Origin: Gracilaria domingensis
Taxonomy: Eukaryota; Rhodophyta; Florideophyceae; Gracilariales; Gracilariaceae
NCBI GenBank assembly: GCA_022539475.1
Contig: VCMS01000446.1
Location: 15,960 to 45,890 of the forward strand
Direction: 5' to 3'
Length of the DNA: 29,931 nucleotides
Shown: in pieces, positions 8,794 to 18,124 of the stretch
Layout: every line of letters starts with the position of its first letter
Position numbering within the stretch: the stretch's first letter is position 1
Made by a program: the position numbers and the translations under genes
The notes under the pieces: model-generated
What the model saw: the letters and a program-made list of their open reading frames with translations, nothing else
Databases searched by the model: none
Told to the model about the DNA's origin: nothing

Positions 8794-9606
8794 ATGAGCG
8801 ATGACGATTCGCGTTCGAACATTAGGTGGCCGTGGGAGTCGGACGAAGGGGTACGGTCGGACAAGAAGTTAAAGAGTGTGTTCGAGGAGGAGGAAGAAAA
8901 GGACGAGCTGGACTGGTGGACCACTGCAGTGCTGGGTTGTGCCGGAGCGATGGGGACGCGCATGGGAGAGGACGTGGGTCGACTGACGAAGAAGGTGACA
9001 GGGTTCGTGGTAAGGGAACTGAGGGGGATGAAAGAGGAGCAGAAAAAGATGATGAAATGCATTGAGAATCTGGAGGGGAGCTCGAAGGAGGTGAATGGGA
9101 GGAAGAAGGGCGGGGTAGGGGGTGTGGAGGGAACGCCGGTAACTCCGGCGCCGAAGACGAAGATCGTGAACGGCGTTGGGGTAGGATTGTGCATCGGAAG
9201 CGAGGACGAGGATGCGAGAGACTTTGTACCGGCGACGGATAGTTTTGGGGCGGATGAGGTGATGGAGGGAGAATTGGTGAGGAAGAGAGGTCTGAAGAGG
9301 AAGGTTGGCGAGAAGAGGCCGATCCAACCGAGGAGTGTGGGGGTAGAAGAGGATGAAATTCAGCCGAAGGTGGAGAACAAGAAAGGAAAAGGGGATAGTA
9401 AGAAGAGGACACGGGTTGGGTTCAGGATTGTTCCGAAGCCGGTGTGGAAAGGGAGCAGTGTTGTTGGATACGAGGAGAAGTGGAGCTGGGAGGATGTTGT
9501 GGAGGATGAGGAGGAAACCGTTGAGAATGATGATGGGAAAGAATTTCGTACGCTATCATTCGCGGATGTGGAGGTAGAGGAAGGAGATGAAGGTGCTTTA
9601 CTTTGA
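8794..9606 (+). CDS. Charged, probably nuclear protein of unknown function (270 residues)
   Basis: The ATG lies in a strong context (CGACCATGA). No family is recognised. Residues 1-40 are acidic. Residues about 41-94 form a helix-prone stretch with a Trp pair and a Lys/Glu-rich end (KEEQKKMMKCIENLE) that could be a short coiled coil. Two basic clusters near 163-175 and 196-207 look like nuclear localisation signals, and the C terminus (about 232-267) is acidic. The alternation of acidic and basic blocks resembles the tails of the large ParB-like fusion protein upstream, so a chromatin or nucleolar location is plausible. That is inference. The minus strand is also open here, but it gives only Ser/Pro-rich shadow frames. 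Confidence 0.65.
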   Translation: MSDDDSRSNIRWPWESDEGVRSDKKLKSVFEEEEEKDELDWWTTAVLGCAGAMGTRMGEDVGRLTKKVTGFVVRELRGMKEEQKKMMKCIENLEGSSKEVNGRKKGGVGGVEGTPVTPAPKTKIVNGVGVGLCIGSEDEDARDFVPATDSFGADEVMEGELVRKRGLKRKVGEKRPIQPRSVGVEEDEIQPKVENKKGKGDSKKRTRVGFRIVPKPVWKGSSVVGYEEKWSWEDVVEDEEETVENDDGKEFRTLSFADVEVEEGDEGALL

Positions 9607-10218
9607 TTGAGGTGAGGTGATACAGTAGTTGCCGGGTTGATGGAGGTAGAAAAGCGGTGGGGGAATGGATGTGCGCAACTACCATTTCATGAATGTTGTA
9701 CTAGCCAGAGTTAGTTTACATTCATCATTTGTGTTTATTTGCAATCGACAAGTATGCAAGTGCCGTTGGTAGCTTCCAGATCGAGCTACCACCTAATCCG
9801 TCTGAGTATACTAGGTACAAAAAATTTCATTTAATGGAGGTGAACTAGCAATTATGTCCGCTTTCACTCATTCTACAAATTCTGTAGTATTGCTTGAATA
9901 AATGAAAGTATGGTATCCAAAAAATTTTTTTTTTGGCTTGCACATAGCCGTACATTCAAATCTTTACACATTTTTTAACGATTCAATCCACAAAATAGCA
10001 TTCTAGCCTCTTTACATAGCGTTCCGGAAACACAGACGAATGCCAACTGCTGTACAGCGTGAGGTGAATCGCGCTTGCAAACGGTTCGTCGAGAAGCAAT
10101 ATGCTATTGAGCGAACATTTTCAAACACTCATGGTGATGATGCTCCTCCAAAGAGCGTTGAAGTAGTTAATGATCCCATTCTTACGGTGTAAACTACAGT
10201 TTCTGTACATGTCAACCT
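9607..10218. other. Intergenic, AT-rich, no gene seen
   Basis: The stretch contains an 8-bp-stem hairpin (TGGTAGCT at 9767-9774 with its complement at 9784-9791) and an A/T homopolymer switch near 9920-9936. A 50-codon open stretch at 10040-10192 might belong to the retroelement fragment that follows, but it has no recognisable motif. Confidence 0.5.
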
Positions 10219-11980
10219 GTGGGACAGGGAATGCTTATGCGTCCCCAATCTTTGGGTATCTCAAGACTACCGAAGCTATCGGACGTTGGCCAGAATGGCC
10301 TTTCTTTTCTCACGCAACGACGCGGCATTTATCCCCGTCGGTTGGGTGTTTCTACAACTTCTCATGACGCTTCGTCTGAGGAGGGGGAGGAGGACTCAGG
10401 TTCTCGTCGAGAATCGTTAACCGCTACTGCGCGTCATGGTTCCTGTGTAACTCAGACGACTGGACACATCAAAAAAGATTCCAGTGGATGGGAAGTTACG
10501 TTAGTAAGTGAATCGTCTCCTATTCCAGATTCTGAAGCTTTCCCCGAACCTTCTATAAAAGAGAGTACCGCACTTGCGTATGATGTTGCCCGAAATCGGG
10601 ATTCTGCTTCGGCTTCAATGCCACGCAGTGAAGTGTTGCTCGCCGTGGCGGATTCTTTGAAGAAAGCTTCCCTCGCTCATGAGAATTTACCGGTTTCACA
10701 GTCGTTATCTGACACTAAATCTTTGGAGCTACATTACGGGAGACACGTTGCGCTGTCAACAGCGTTGCTGGAATCTCAGAAGATGGCACTCGCGTGCCTA
10801 TCTGAACCGAGGACCTCGGAGACGCAGCATCGAACTGATCGGGATGATTTCCCGACAGCCGAGTCGACAGGGGACACCGCACCATGCGGAAAAGTAGACA
10901 CACACAACGTGATTGGTTTTCTGGATGAGATTCGCAGTCGCGATCGTAGGCCGAGTATCTCGGTTTCACCGGACAGTCTTGTCGCCGATGCGCCCGTTTT
11001 TCCGAGTGATTCGCACGTTCATCAGGGACATCCTCGGCTTCGAGTGAATTTGTTATCACAGCAAACGCTGGTTTGGTCTTGAACGCTCCTGATGGAGATA
11101 CAAATCACCGTTTTGCACGGAATGTCGGCACGCAGACCTTGATGAAGTCTGAGCTGCAGGCTACAAGCGGCGCTGTTATGCCCAGATGTTGGGAGTCCCC
11201 GGCACAGCCGTTACACGAGCCCTCACTGGAGGGGGCGGATTGCACGACAGCGTGGAGGTCTCTGGACCATCAAATGGAAGTTGCACGTGACTGCACGGAA
11301 CTCGGCCCACGGATGGCACCAATCAGCACCCATGGCGGTCAACTCCAACGCGCAAAGTGCACAGTTGCACAACCGACTCCGTCGTGCTCTGCACCGTCAA
11401 GACGTGAAAATGTTCTCAACCTCGCTGAGCGGGATACGGATGATCACCATGGAGATTCTATGGCGTCCCCTTCAAGGGTGATTCACGCTCGAGACAACTC
11501 GGTAAATATTTCGACCCTGACTTTGGGACAGTTCGCCACCCGGATAGCCTCCGGGCGAACCACTCGAAATTACGAGTTTTGCCACACCCCATCGCGGGAA
11601 GTTACACGCACAGCCGTCGAATCACCCCGCAACTGGTTTCAATCCCTTCTCAGGGTATGGAAAGACGTTTCCAGACTTTGGACCCTTACAGGGATGGCTA
11701 CAGTACGCAACACGCGATTGCGGAGAGAGATCTTCAAGATGAAGTGTATGCACGGCAGAGCCGGATGGTTTCCTTGCTTAAGGCTAATATCAGCCACATC
11801 GTGGAACACTCATACGATGTAGATGGTTATATGCAGCATCGAGTCCGTTGGCACGGTGTTGGTCCCGAACATGATTCGGTTCGGCCAAAATGGCATCTCC
11901 CACGTTCTATTGTGGTGCAATATCACTGTGAAACGGGTACAGCTACTCCTGAAACGATCACCGACGCCCTCCTGGGATAA
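10219..11980 (+). mobile_element. Ty3/gypsy chromovirus fragment: post-integrase region with degraded chromodomain
   Basis: Three overlapping ORFs in successive frames (10219-11082, 11073-11822, 11579-11980) read as one hydrophilic polypeptide broken by shifts. The first contains SSEEGEEDSGSRRE near 10370-10410, matching a PSKEGEEDIRSAED block just after integrase in the larger element at about 24545. Their surroundings are also alike (GVSTTSHDA against GRSATPHAA). The last ORF ends in a chromodomain-like stretch at 11795-11937, with the VRWHG core and a following LPRS..VQYH. The usual D-T-W-E-P is D-S-V-R-P, so one aromatic-cage Trp is gone. Gag, protease, RT and integrase are absent, so this is a 3' fragment of a related element. 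Confidence 0.65.
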
Positions 11981-12828
11981 CCGTACCACAGAAGTGGAAT
12001 GTGCCCCGCTATGGGGTAGAGAGGAGAAGAAGTTACATGGTTTGGATTTTTAATGCCGTTTCTAACGGAAGTGATCACCACCTGGTTTGGGGTCACATTA
12101 TTGCTCGCTTTATGCGGTTGGAGTCAGACTCACGTCGTGTCCAATCGCGCTTTGTTCGTTTTCGATGTTTTCTCCCTGTTAGGTTTTTTATTTGCAGCTT
12201 GCTGGTTTACTACTACTCTGGCGGACCGCAATCACGGTTTTTCCCTAACAGAAGGATGTACTTTTTCCGTATGCATCACGTGTATCTACCGCTTTAATCA
12301 CAGTTTGGCTTATGCGTCGAGCTTTGCTCGTTCTCGTTTACTTCCTGTTCTGCAGGTTTTGTTCTCGTCACTGACGGTTGTTCCCCGTTGCACGGCGATT
12401 TCTGACTGCCCATAACAATGGTGGTTCGAAAACGTCTCGCACTTTGCGGCACAATCACGATTGCAATCGGTTTTGTTCACCTTGGTTAGGTTTCGTCACT
12501 CTCGTGATTGAAACCAATTTTTGGTTGACCGATTTCTCCGAAGTATCGTTTGTCCCGCACTGCGGTTGATTCCGTGATTTCACCGTTTAAAAGGTCTTTG
12601 GGTACTTTCCGATCCGCTTTCGTGCGTTTCTACACGGTCTGATACCGGGGGATACACTTCTTGTTCGAAGGTTTCAAGTTGTCATTTTACCCATTTTTCA
12701 TGGTGTCACTATTTATCTCAGCTGCGCTGGTTTGGTATTTACCGTCTTCACGGACTTTCAACAACGTGTTTTCACTACCTTCTATAAGGTCTTGACACTG
12801 CTTCAGGTTGTTTTTACCTTTTTCGGGA
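11981..12828 (+). other. T-rich stretch after the chromodomain, no gene
   Basis: This is probably the 3' untranslated part of the chromovirus fragment. A purine run near 12018-12032 resembles a polypurine tract, but no LTR start directly follows it. The small ORFs here are rich in Phe, Ser and Cys and look like chance frames in T-rich DNA. Confidence 0.4.
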
Positions 12829-13680
12829 TGTAGACTTCCCCGGAGTACCGGTTTAATATATTCCGCTATGTGGAATTTCATTTCGTCTAGGACGATGTCT
12901 TTTCCCCACTGGGTTTCGTTGCAGGGCATGCCGGCGCTGCGTTTCGCATAACCACTCCCAGTTGGGATCTCGTCACGTCAAAGACGAAAGATGTACACCG
13001 AAGATTCGGGTTCCTGGAGTTTAATAATATATTTATTGAAAACTCACCCGTATCTTCACGGTTCTTGCTCCGTTTTGCAAACGGATCTTTCCCTTGTATC
13101 AGGTGCCTTCCTCGCTTTGCGCGCGCAGTGAGAAACTCACCTCGCGGTGAGTTCTCTTCCCGCAATGCGCTGGTTTGTTCACCCAATTTTGGGATTCGTG
13201 CGAAAACCCGTTCTGCACGGTGGGAGAGCCTTCAAAAGGCGTGAGAAGTCCGCTGAAGCGTGTTTGTTCTTCCGTTGAACTCAGCCGCAGTATTGAGTGT
13301 GACTTTGAACAGCCGTTTGTGACGTTGTTTGAACGTATGGTCCCGTTTTCGGGTTAGATGTTGAAAGTCGGCTTTCACCAATCTGGGAGTTGACTTAAAA
13401 CCCGATATCTCAGTGTGAACCCCCCTGTAGGGTGTGGGAAGACCGCGGTTATGCGGGTCATGATGCGGACAAGCCAACCGCAACAGTGTGTGATGTTTTC
13501 GAGTTCCGTCAACGACGTGGTGTCGTATTTCAGACCCGTTTCGGGGAAGTTGTTGGGGTTTCGCACCCAAGTACCTGGGGAGTTACTGATCGTGTCGCAC
13601 GACAAGTTTCCGTCATTGACGTAGTTTGAACACCCATTGGGGATATCGTACCACATGTTTCCGTGCTGTTCCACTCTACA
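12829..13680 (+). repeat. Probable isolated chromovirus-type LTR
   Basis: It starts TGTAGA and ends TCTACA. At 852 bp it is close to the 867-bp LTR at 15937-16803. An AT-rich TATA-like zone lies near 13020-13038, about 195 bases in, the same offset as in the 17235 LTR. A CCCCCTGTAGGG motif near 13424 recalls CCCCTGTATAGGG in the other two LTRs. No primer-binding site follows, and no target duplication is clear. The left boundary is the weaker one. Confidence 0.4.
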
Positions 13681-13895
13681 AAAGGACGTCGTTCAAACTC
13701 AAAGAACCCCATTCTTGGCGTACTGTAAGCAATTCTGCGACAATGTCGAGAGGCTCAAACCCCATCATCGGGTGGTGATCGCAGCTTTGGAGGAGGATTA
13801 ATATGAAGAAGAAGGACACGAAAACCGGTGTGATGGCAGAAGAAAATGGAGGTCGCTCGTACATACCGCTCTCGCATGTTGTTGCACAATGCTGT

Positions 13896-14466
13896 TTAGT
13901 TTTCCGGTTTCGGAACCAAGACGGAGTTCTGACACAAAAATGACCATATCTCCGTTCCACGAAAAGAGCCGTTCCGTATTTTTGAAATAGTTTGTCGCAC
14001 AATTAGGTTCTTAAATTGAGCATCGAGATATAGACGCTTCTTGAAGACATCAAGAGTTAATTCAATTTCAGAATTAACCTCTATAAATGTTAAGCACAGA
14101 TCGTTAACGTACACGAAGATGTAGTCCTAGCCTTTGTGATTATTGGGGCGAAGGAACACAAAACGTGCACTTGGCAGCTCTTCAAAAACCAATCGGTTTC
14201 CTCTTTCTTTTGTTGGTTGCATTGAATTGCACCTTAATTTCACGATGACGGGACTCGTTCGTGCTTGTGTTAGTGAGATTAAGTAGACCAAAGTTTCTAA
14301 ACGAATCGCTCAGATGAGATTGTACGCGATGCAGCTTTTTGCTATTCGCTAAACCAAAATATCTTCTCATTAGCACACACACAATTGCTGTAAGCCTCTG
14401 AAAGAATGCTATATCAGTCTGTATGAACTGATGGTGTTGAGGGTTTCGATTTGTTCCTTCCATCAA
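13896..14466 (-). pseudogene. Ty1/copia reverse transcriptase relic
   Basis: The upstream piece (14466-14182) contains FIQTDIAFF, which matches the copia motif-A region (QMDVKTAFL-like), followed by SKKLHRVQSHL, like the GKVHRLxKSLYGL block. The downstream piece reads FVFLRPNNHKG, a TAG stop, then DYIFVYVNDL, which corresponds to the copia CVFVR...YVDDL box. The second catalytic Asp is Asn here. An in-frame TAG and at least one shift separate the pieces, so the gene is dead. The alignment to copia is from memory of family motifs and not computed. Confidence 0.65.
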
Positions 14467-15230
14467 AGCCTGAACATAACATAGTGCTGAAGCACTTTGT
14501 GTGATAATAATCGTTGTACGGAGTCAGGCTAGAATTCATTCCAATCAAAGCGAGGGACTAGAGAGGGACAATCATTCTCCTCTGCTTCCCAGTAAAGTTT
14601 ATTTGCTTATCAGGCTCTTCTGATTCAAACCGCGTCATGCCCTGCACTCCAGTATTTGCAGTAAGCTCTGCGCGTCTTCTTTTCGCAGTGTTCGTTCATG
14701 TTTCCCTGTTTATGGTTGTGCATATACGAGAGTCACGTAGAAGCTTAAAAAACGATTATTCCCGCAGTAGCGGCTTACTTCTAGATCAAACGCATGCAAT
14801 TTATCGAATGCGAACAAATCAGAAAAGCGAGCTTATCCTGACGCAACACCATGCGCAGGACAATCGTTCCAAAATTGCACTCTCGAGTTGGGCGTTTACC
14901 ACAGTCTTTACAGATCTTGAATGCAATAAAAAATCAATTCTTTTCAAAATTGAACTGTATTTAAACCTGCACAATGTACATTGTCTCAAGCCTCCGCTAC
15001 GGTAAAGGTTTTTGAAAAATCTTTCTTGAGACCTTGGCACCTTATGTGAGACAAAAAACAAGTTATTAGTAGCACAAAATGCCCAAGCAGCAGCTGCGAA
15101 CCACTTACTCTTGAAAGATTGCGTCAGAGCCGTAGGCTAATTGGAATCTTGGGCCGTATGAGACAGTGTGTCTAGGAACAAAAGGTGCGAAGCAACACTA
15201 TGTGAGGAACGGAATCGCCACTCTGAAAAA

Positions 15231-15242
15231 CCAATGATACCA
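15231..15242 (-). other. Copia primer-binding site, initiator-Met type
   Basis: Reading the minus strand, TGGTATCATTGG directly follows the LTR end. TGGTATCA is the complement of the conserved 3' end (TGATACCA) of eukaryotic initiator methionine tRNA, the usual copia primer. The last four bases depart from the usual continuation. Confidence 0.65.
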
Positions 15243-15834
15243 TGTAACAAGACCGAGACGAGAAGCGAGAAGGTGAAGGCAGGCCGAAGGAGCGGGCAGA
15301 ACAATAACAAAGACAACAATAAAACGATTGAGTCGAGAAAGAACGGCGGAGAAAACAATAGCGGCCAAGGACGGCCCCAGAGACAAAGCGGAAAAATAAA
15401 AGACAAAATAGAGCAGACTTCGGAAGAAAGAGTCACGCCCGCGCAAGGCTTACGCAACGGCAGAGTAGTGCGGACGCTCTGCCGACCGATAGAAGAAAAG
15501 CCCAGGCTGGGCAGTGCTAATGGCAGTGAACGTGGGGAGCGGTGAGAACAGGCCGCAAAAAGGAGAAGAGTGAAAGAAGTTGAGAGGTGAGGAGAAGAAG
15601 GTTGAGACGACGAAGGGAGGAAGAAGAAAGAAGAGATGAAAAGTGCAGGTGGCGAAAGATCGTCGAAGGGAAAGTGGTCTGGCCAGAGTTGAGTCGGCGG
15701 CGACTGCTCTGGCCCTTCTATGCATAATCGCAGCGTGGATTCCAGGCGGGAATCGACAGTACGGTTGGCTTGACCAATAGCTGCGTCGTGTCTACCGCTT
15801 TACCCTATGAGAGGCGTAGACGGTAGATACTACA
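15243..15834 (-). repeat. Copia 5' LTR (592 bp)
   Basis: On the minus strand it begins TGTAGTATC and ends TTGTTACA, so it has the TG...CA ends of LTRs, and a primer site follows at once. The plus strand is strikingly purine-rich at about 15540-15640, so the LTR sense strand carries a long pyrimidine tract. An inverted repeat (TCTACCG...CGGTAGA, 15790-15828) sits close to its start. No second copy is present in the window. Confidence 0.6.
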
Positions 15835-15936
15835 GCGCATAAAGATCCGCCGAAACGATTGTGCTTCATGGCCGTTGTCAGTCTTCATCATCACTACGCT
15901 ACTATCTTTCAAATGGCAGAGCACTTTTACAAAAGC

Positions 15937-16803
15937 TGTAGTGCAACGCATTCGCGGTATATACTAGCTTTCGCGGCTATGTCGATGGTACCTTCAGTGC
16001 AGTGGACGTAGAGCACAGTTGCAGCGTATGGCACAGCATTGCTGGCTTGTTGTACACGTTTGGGACGGATGATCGCCAGTTGTCACCGCATTGCTGGTAA
16101 TTTAGATATTTATTTAGATAGTTTCGCATCTATTGTAGGGAGCTTACTACGGTATATAGTTTCTTGGCATTCGGCCTTTGCCGCCAAGTGAACTCCCCGA
16201 AAGGTGTTCAACCATCGTTCTTGGCTCTAAGCTGCACCGCCTTCGCGTGCTCCCGCACCTCCTTGAGAGTAGGCCGCGTCGTGCACGGTTAGTTTGACCA
16301 CCCTGTCCAAAAGGAGCCTCACCGACTTCGTCGTGGTTATTTCAGTTATTATTACACACTGTCGTGGATTCTCACCCCTGTATAGGGTTTCCCTCTTCCA
16401 TTCTGGTCTCTCGTGGCTCGCCCTTCTCGTGGCTCGCCCACTATTTCCCTTTCCTTAGGTTGTTCCTTTTCCTTTTTCCACTTTTGTGGTTCTCTTTTGT
16501 CCCCTTTTCTCGGGTTTATTGCCCACGTTTCAGTGGTCTGTGGACTTCCGACTCATTGTCGTTGTCTTCACCACTTTCGTGGATTGGTTCACCTCATCAG
16601 AGGGATGCACACATGCTCACGTGGATCTCCACCAGACTTCTCGGCCATCTCACACCCTCACACGTATATCGCGAAGGTAGATCCCGGTTTACGCCCGGCT
16701 CGTGCATCTACCCGTAAGGGGCTCTATTGCTGTTGTTACGCTACTGAGGGGAAGGCTCCGAACACCTTCGTGTCTTTCTTCCGTACTCGGGGTTTGCATT
16801 ACA
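15937..16803 (+). repeat. Solo LTR of the chromovirus family (867 bp)
   Basis: It starts TGTAGTGCAACGC and ends GGTTTGCATTACA, nearly the same ends as the LTR at 17235-18007. It shares CCCCTGTATAGGG, a pyrimidine-rich tract, the GCCCGGCTCGTG block and the CTCCGAACACCTTCGTG-type end block. It has a local 16-bp tandem duplication at 16409-16439. No primer site or gag follows and no polypurine tract precedes it, which fits a solo LTR left by recombination. Its flanks (AAAGC and AACAC) are not an exact target duplication. Confidence 0.7.
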
Positions 16804-17229
16804 AACACTGCTGTTTACGGTAAATAAAAACGCACAATTACACCGACTCGCTCGTTTAAACGGGAAAATTATGCTGCAATCAGGAAACAATGCTTAGACT
16901 TGAACCTGTCACAAAGCACAGCACAAGGCAAAGAACTGATTTCTTTCCGAGATCTGATGGGTGAAAACTGCTAGTTGCTAACTGAGAGTCGTTCTAAACG
17001 CTTTCGGGCAGCTCAGATTTTATCTCTCTTTACTCCTCGCAGCTCTAGAATCTCTCTTGACCTAATGAGAAGACGCCTAGAGCGACATACTTACTCAAAC
17101 TTTTCAATCAACCTTTGTTTCTTGCGTTCGGTATCACCGCTTTGGCACCATATCACGCATAGCACCTGATAATATTTATAAGACGTCTACAAAGTTTTTC
17201 TTTGAAATCTTTAGAAACGGATATTAGTG
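16804..17229. other. Spacer between solo LTR and full element, nothing recognised
   Basis: These 426 bases are moderately AT-rich. The longest ORF (16975-17169, 64 codons) has no recognisable features, and no retroelement motif is visible. Confidence 0.5.
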
Positions 17230-17234
17230 GATTT
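17230..17234 (+). repeat. Left target-site duplication (imperfect)
   Basis: GATTT immediately before the 5' LTR matches GATTA after the 3' LTR at four of five positions. Five-base duplications are usual for Ty3/gypsy integrases. Confidence 0.5.
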
Positions 17235-18007
17235 TGTAGTGCAACGCCTTCGATTGAGGTATTTACTTGAGACTATTCATAATTTCTCGCTACGCGGTGA
17301 GTGTGGGTCGGGGAATATATGACTGTAGCCATCACTGAGATGGGAGTAGGACACGTGGGACACGGTGTGTGAGTCATGGGAGGTTGGCGATTACACGTGG
17401 AGAATTGCCACAATTTGTGGAATGTTTAGTTAATATTATTCATTAATTTTAGCGCGAACAGTACTTGGCGCGCCGGCGTCGCCGCCGTCGCGCCCAGTAA
17501 AGTTCCCCAACCAGGGTGACCCTACTGACCGGTCTTGGCTCTAATCGTTCACGCCTTCGGCGGTGCTCGACTCCTAATCGGAGAGACTCCGCGTTGACAC
17601 GGTTCGTTTATCCACCCTGCGTCTTCTAAAGGAACCCAACTGTGGGAGTGTTTTACCGCTATTTGTCGCGTTTGCCCCTGTATAGGGAAAGCCCCGGCAG
17701 TACGCCGTTATCTTTCGTCACCTTGTCGTGAGGCCCCACCCCGTGGTGCTCTCGCTCTCCTTTTCCTTTTCCCTTTCTTTCCTCCAACCCTCTTCCGAGG
17801 TATTGCACACCCACGTGTCGTGGTACTCCCTTCTCCGCTCCACCTTTCTATTTCAACTCTCATCGTCCCGTCGTGACGGTTTGGCCCCGGTCTTACACCC
17901 GGCTCGTTGTGCCATTCCAGAGAGGCTCTGTTCGCTTCGCTACCCTCCGTAGAGGAAGATCCCGAACGTCTTCGTGGTGTCTTTTCCCGCTCACGGGTTG
18001 CACTACA
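17235..18007 (+). repeat. 5' LTR (773 bp)
   Basis: It begins TGTAGTGCAAC and ends GTTGCACTACA, an exact 11-base terminal inverted repeat. An AT-rich TATA-like zone lies at about 17424-17450. A CG-rich hairpin follows, then a pyrimidine tract around 17755-17795. The 3' LTR is collinear along its whole length, but many single-base gaps separate the two. Confidence 0.93.
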
Positions 18008-18010
18008 AAG

Positions 18011-18026
18011 TGGTCTCCCGACCTAG
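18011..18026 (+). other. Primer-binding site
   Basis: TGGTCTCCCGACCTAG begins three bases after the LTR. TGG fits the complement of a tRNA CCA end, which would give a tRNA ending ...TCGGGAGACCA. I cannot assign the tRNA. It is not the initiator-Met type used by the copia element nearby. Confidence 0.6.
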
Positions 18027-18124
18027 AAAGATTAGGAGATTGAAGGGTTTGACACTCGTGTGTATTTCCTCTTTGAGGTTCGTTTCCACTTGGAAGTTCC
18101 CGTGTAACGGTTCGCTTGATACCG

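Larger units (their letters stand above)
13896..15834 (-). mobile_element. Gutted Ty1/copia element (5' LTR, PBS, partial RT)
   Basis: On the minus strand the order is LTR (15834-15243), an initiator-Met-type primer site (15242-15231), about 760 bases with no recognisable gag or integrase, then reverse transcriptase remains (14466-13896). Orientation agrees across all three parts. The internal region is much too short for a complete copia polyprotein, so most of it has been deleted. No 3' LTR is visible before the next element at 13680. Confidence 0.6.

Noticed and set aside
8646..9412. Long minus-strand ORFs (182, 196 and 152 codons) opposite the 270-residue gene
   Set aside because: Their products are Ser/Pro/Leu-rich low-complexity shadows of a Glu/Lys/Gly-rich plus-strand gene with a good start context.
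9767..9791. Hairpin as a possible tRNA or terminator
   Set aside because: It is only an 8-bp stem, with no cloverleaf and no B-box-like sequence nearby.
9862..9885. CTACA...TGTAG pair resembling abutting LTR ends
   Set aside because: The match is only five bases, with no LTR landmarks on either side.
15168..15545. 125-codon plus-strand ORF rich in Arg, Asn and Lys
   Set aside because: It is explained by the purine-rich antisense strand of the copia LTR.
15932..16808. Target-site duplication around the solo LTR
   Set aside because: The flanking five-base strings differ at several positions.
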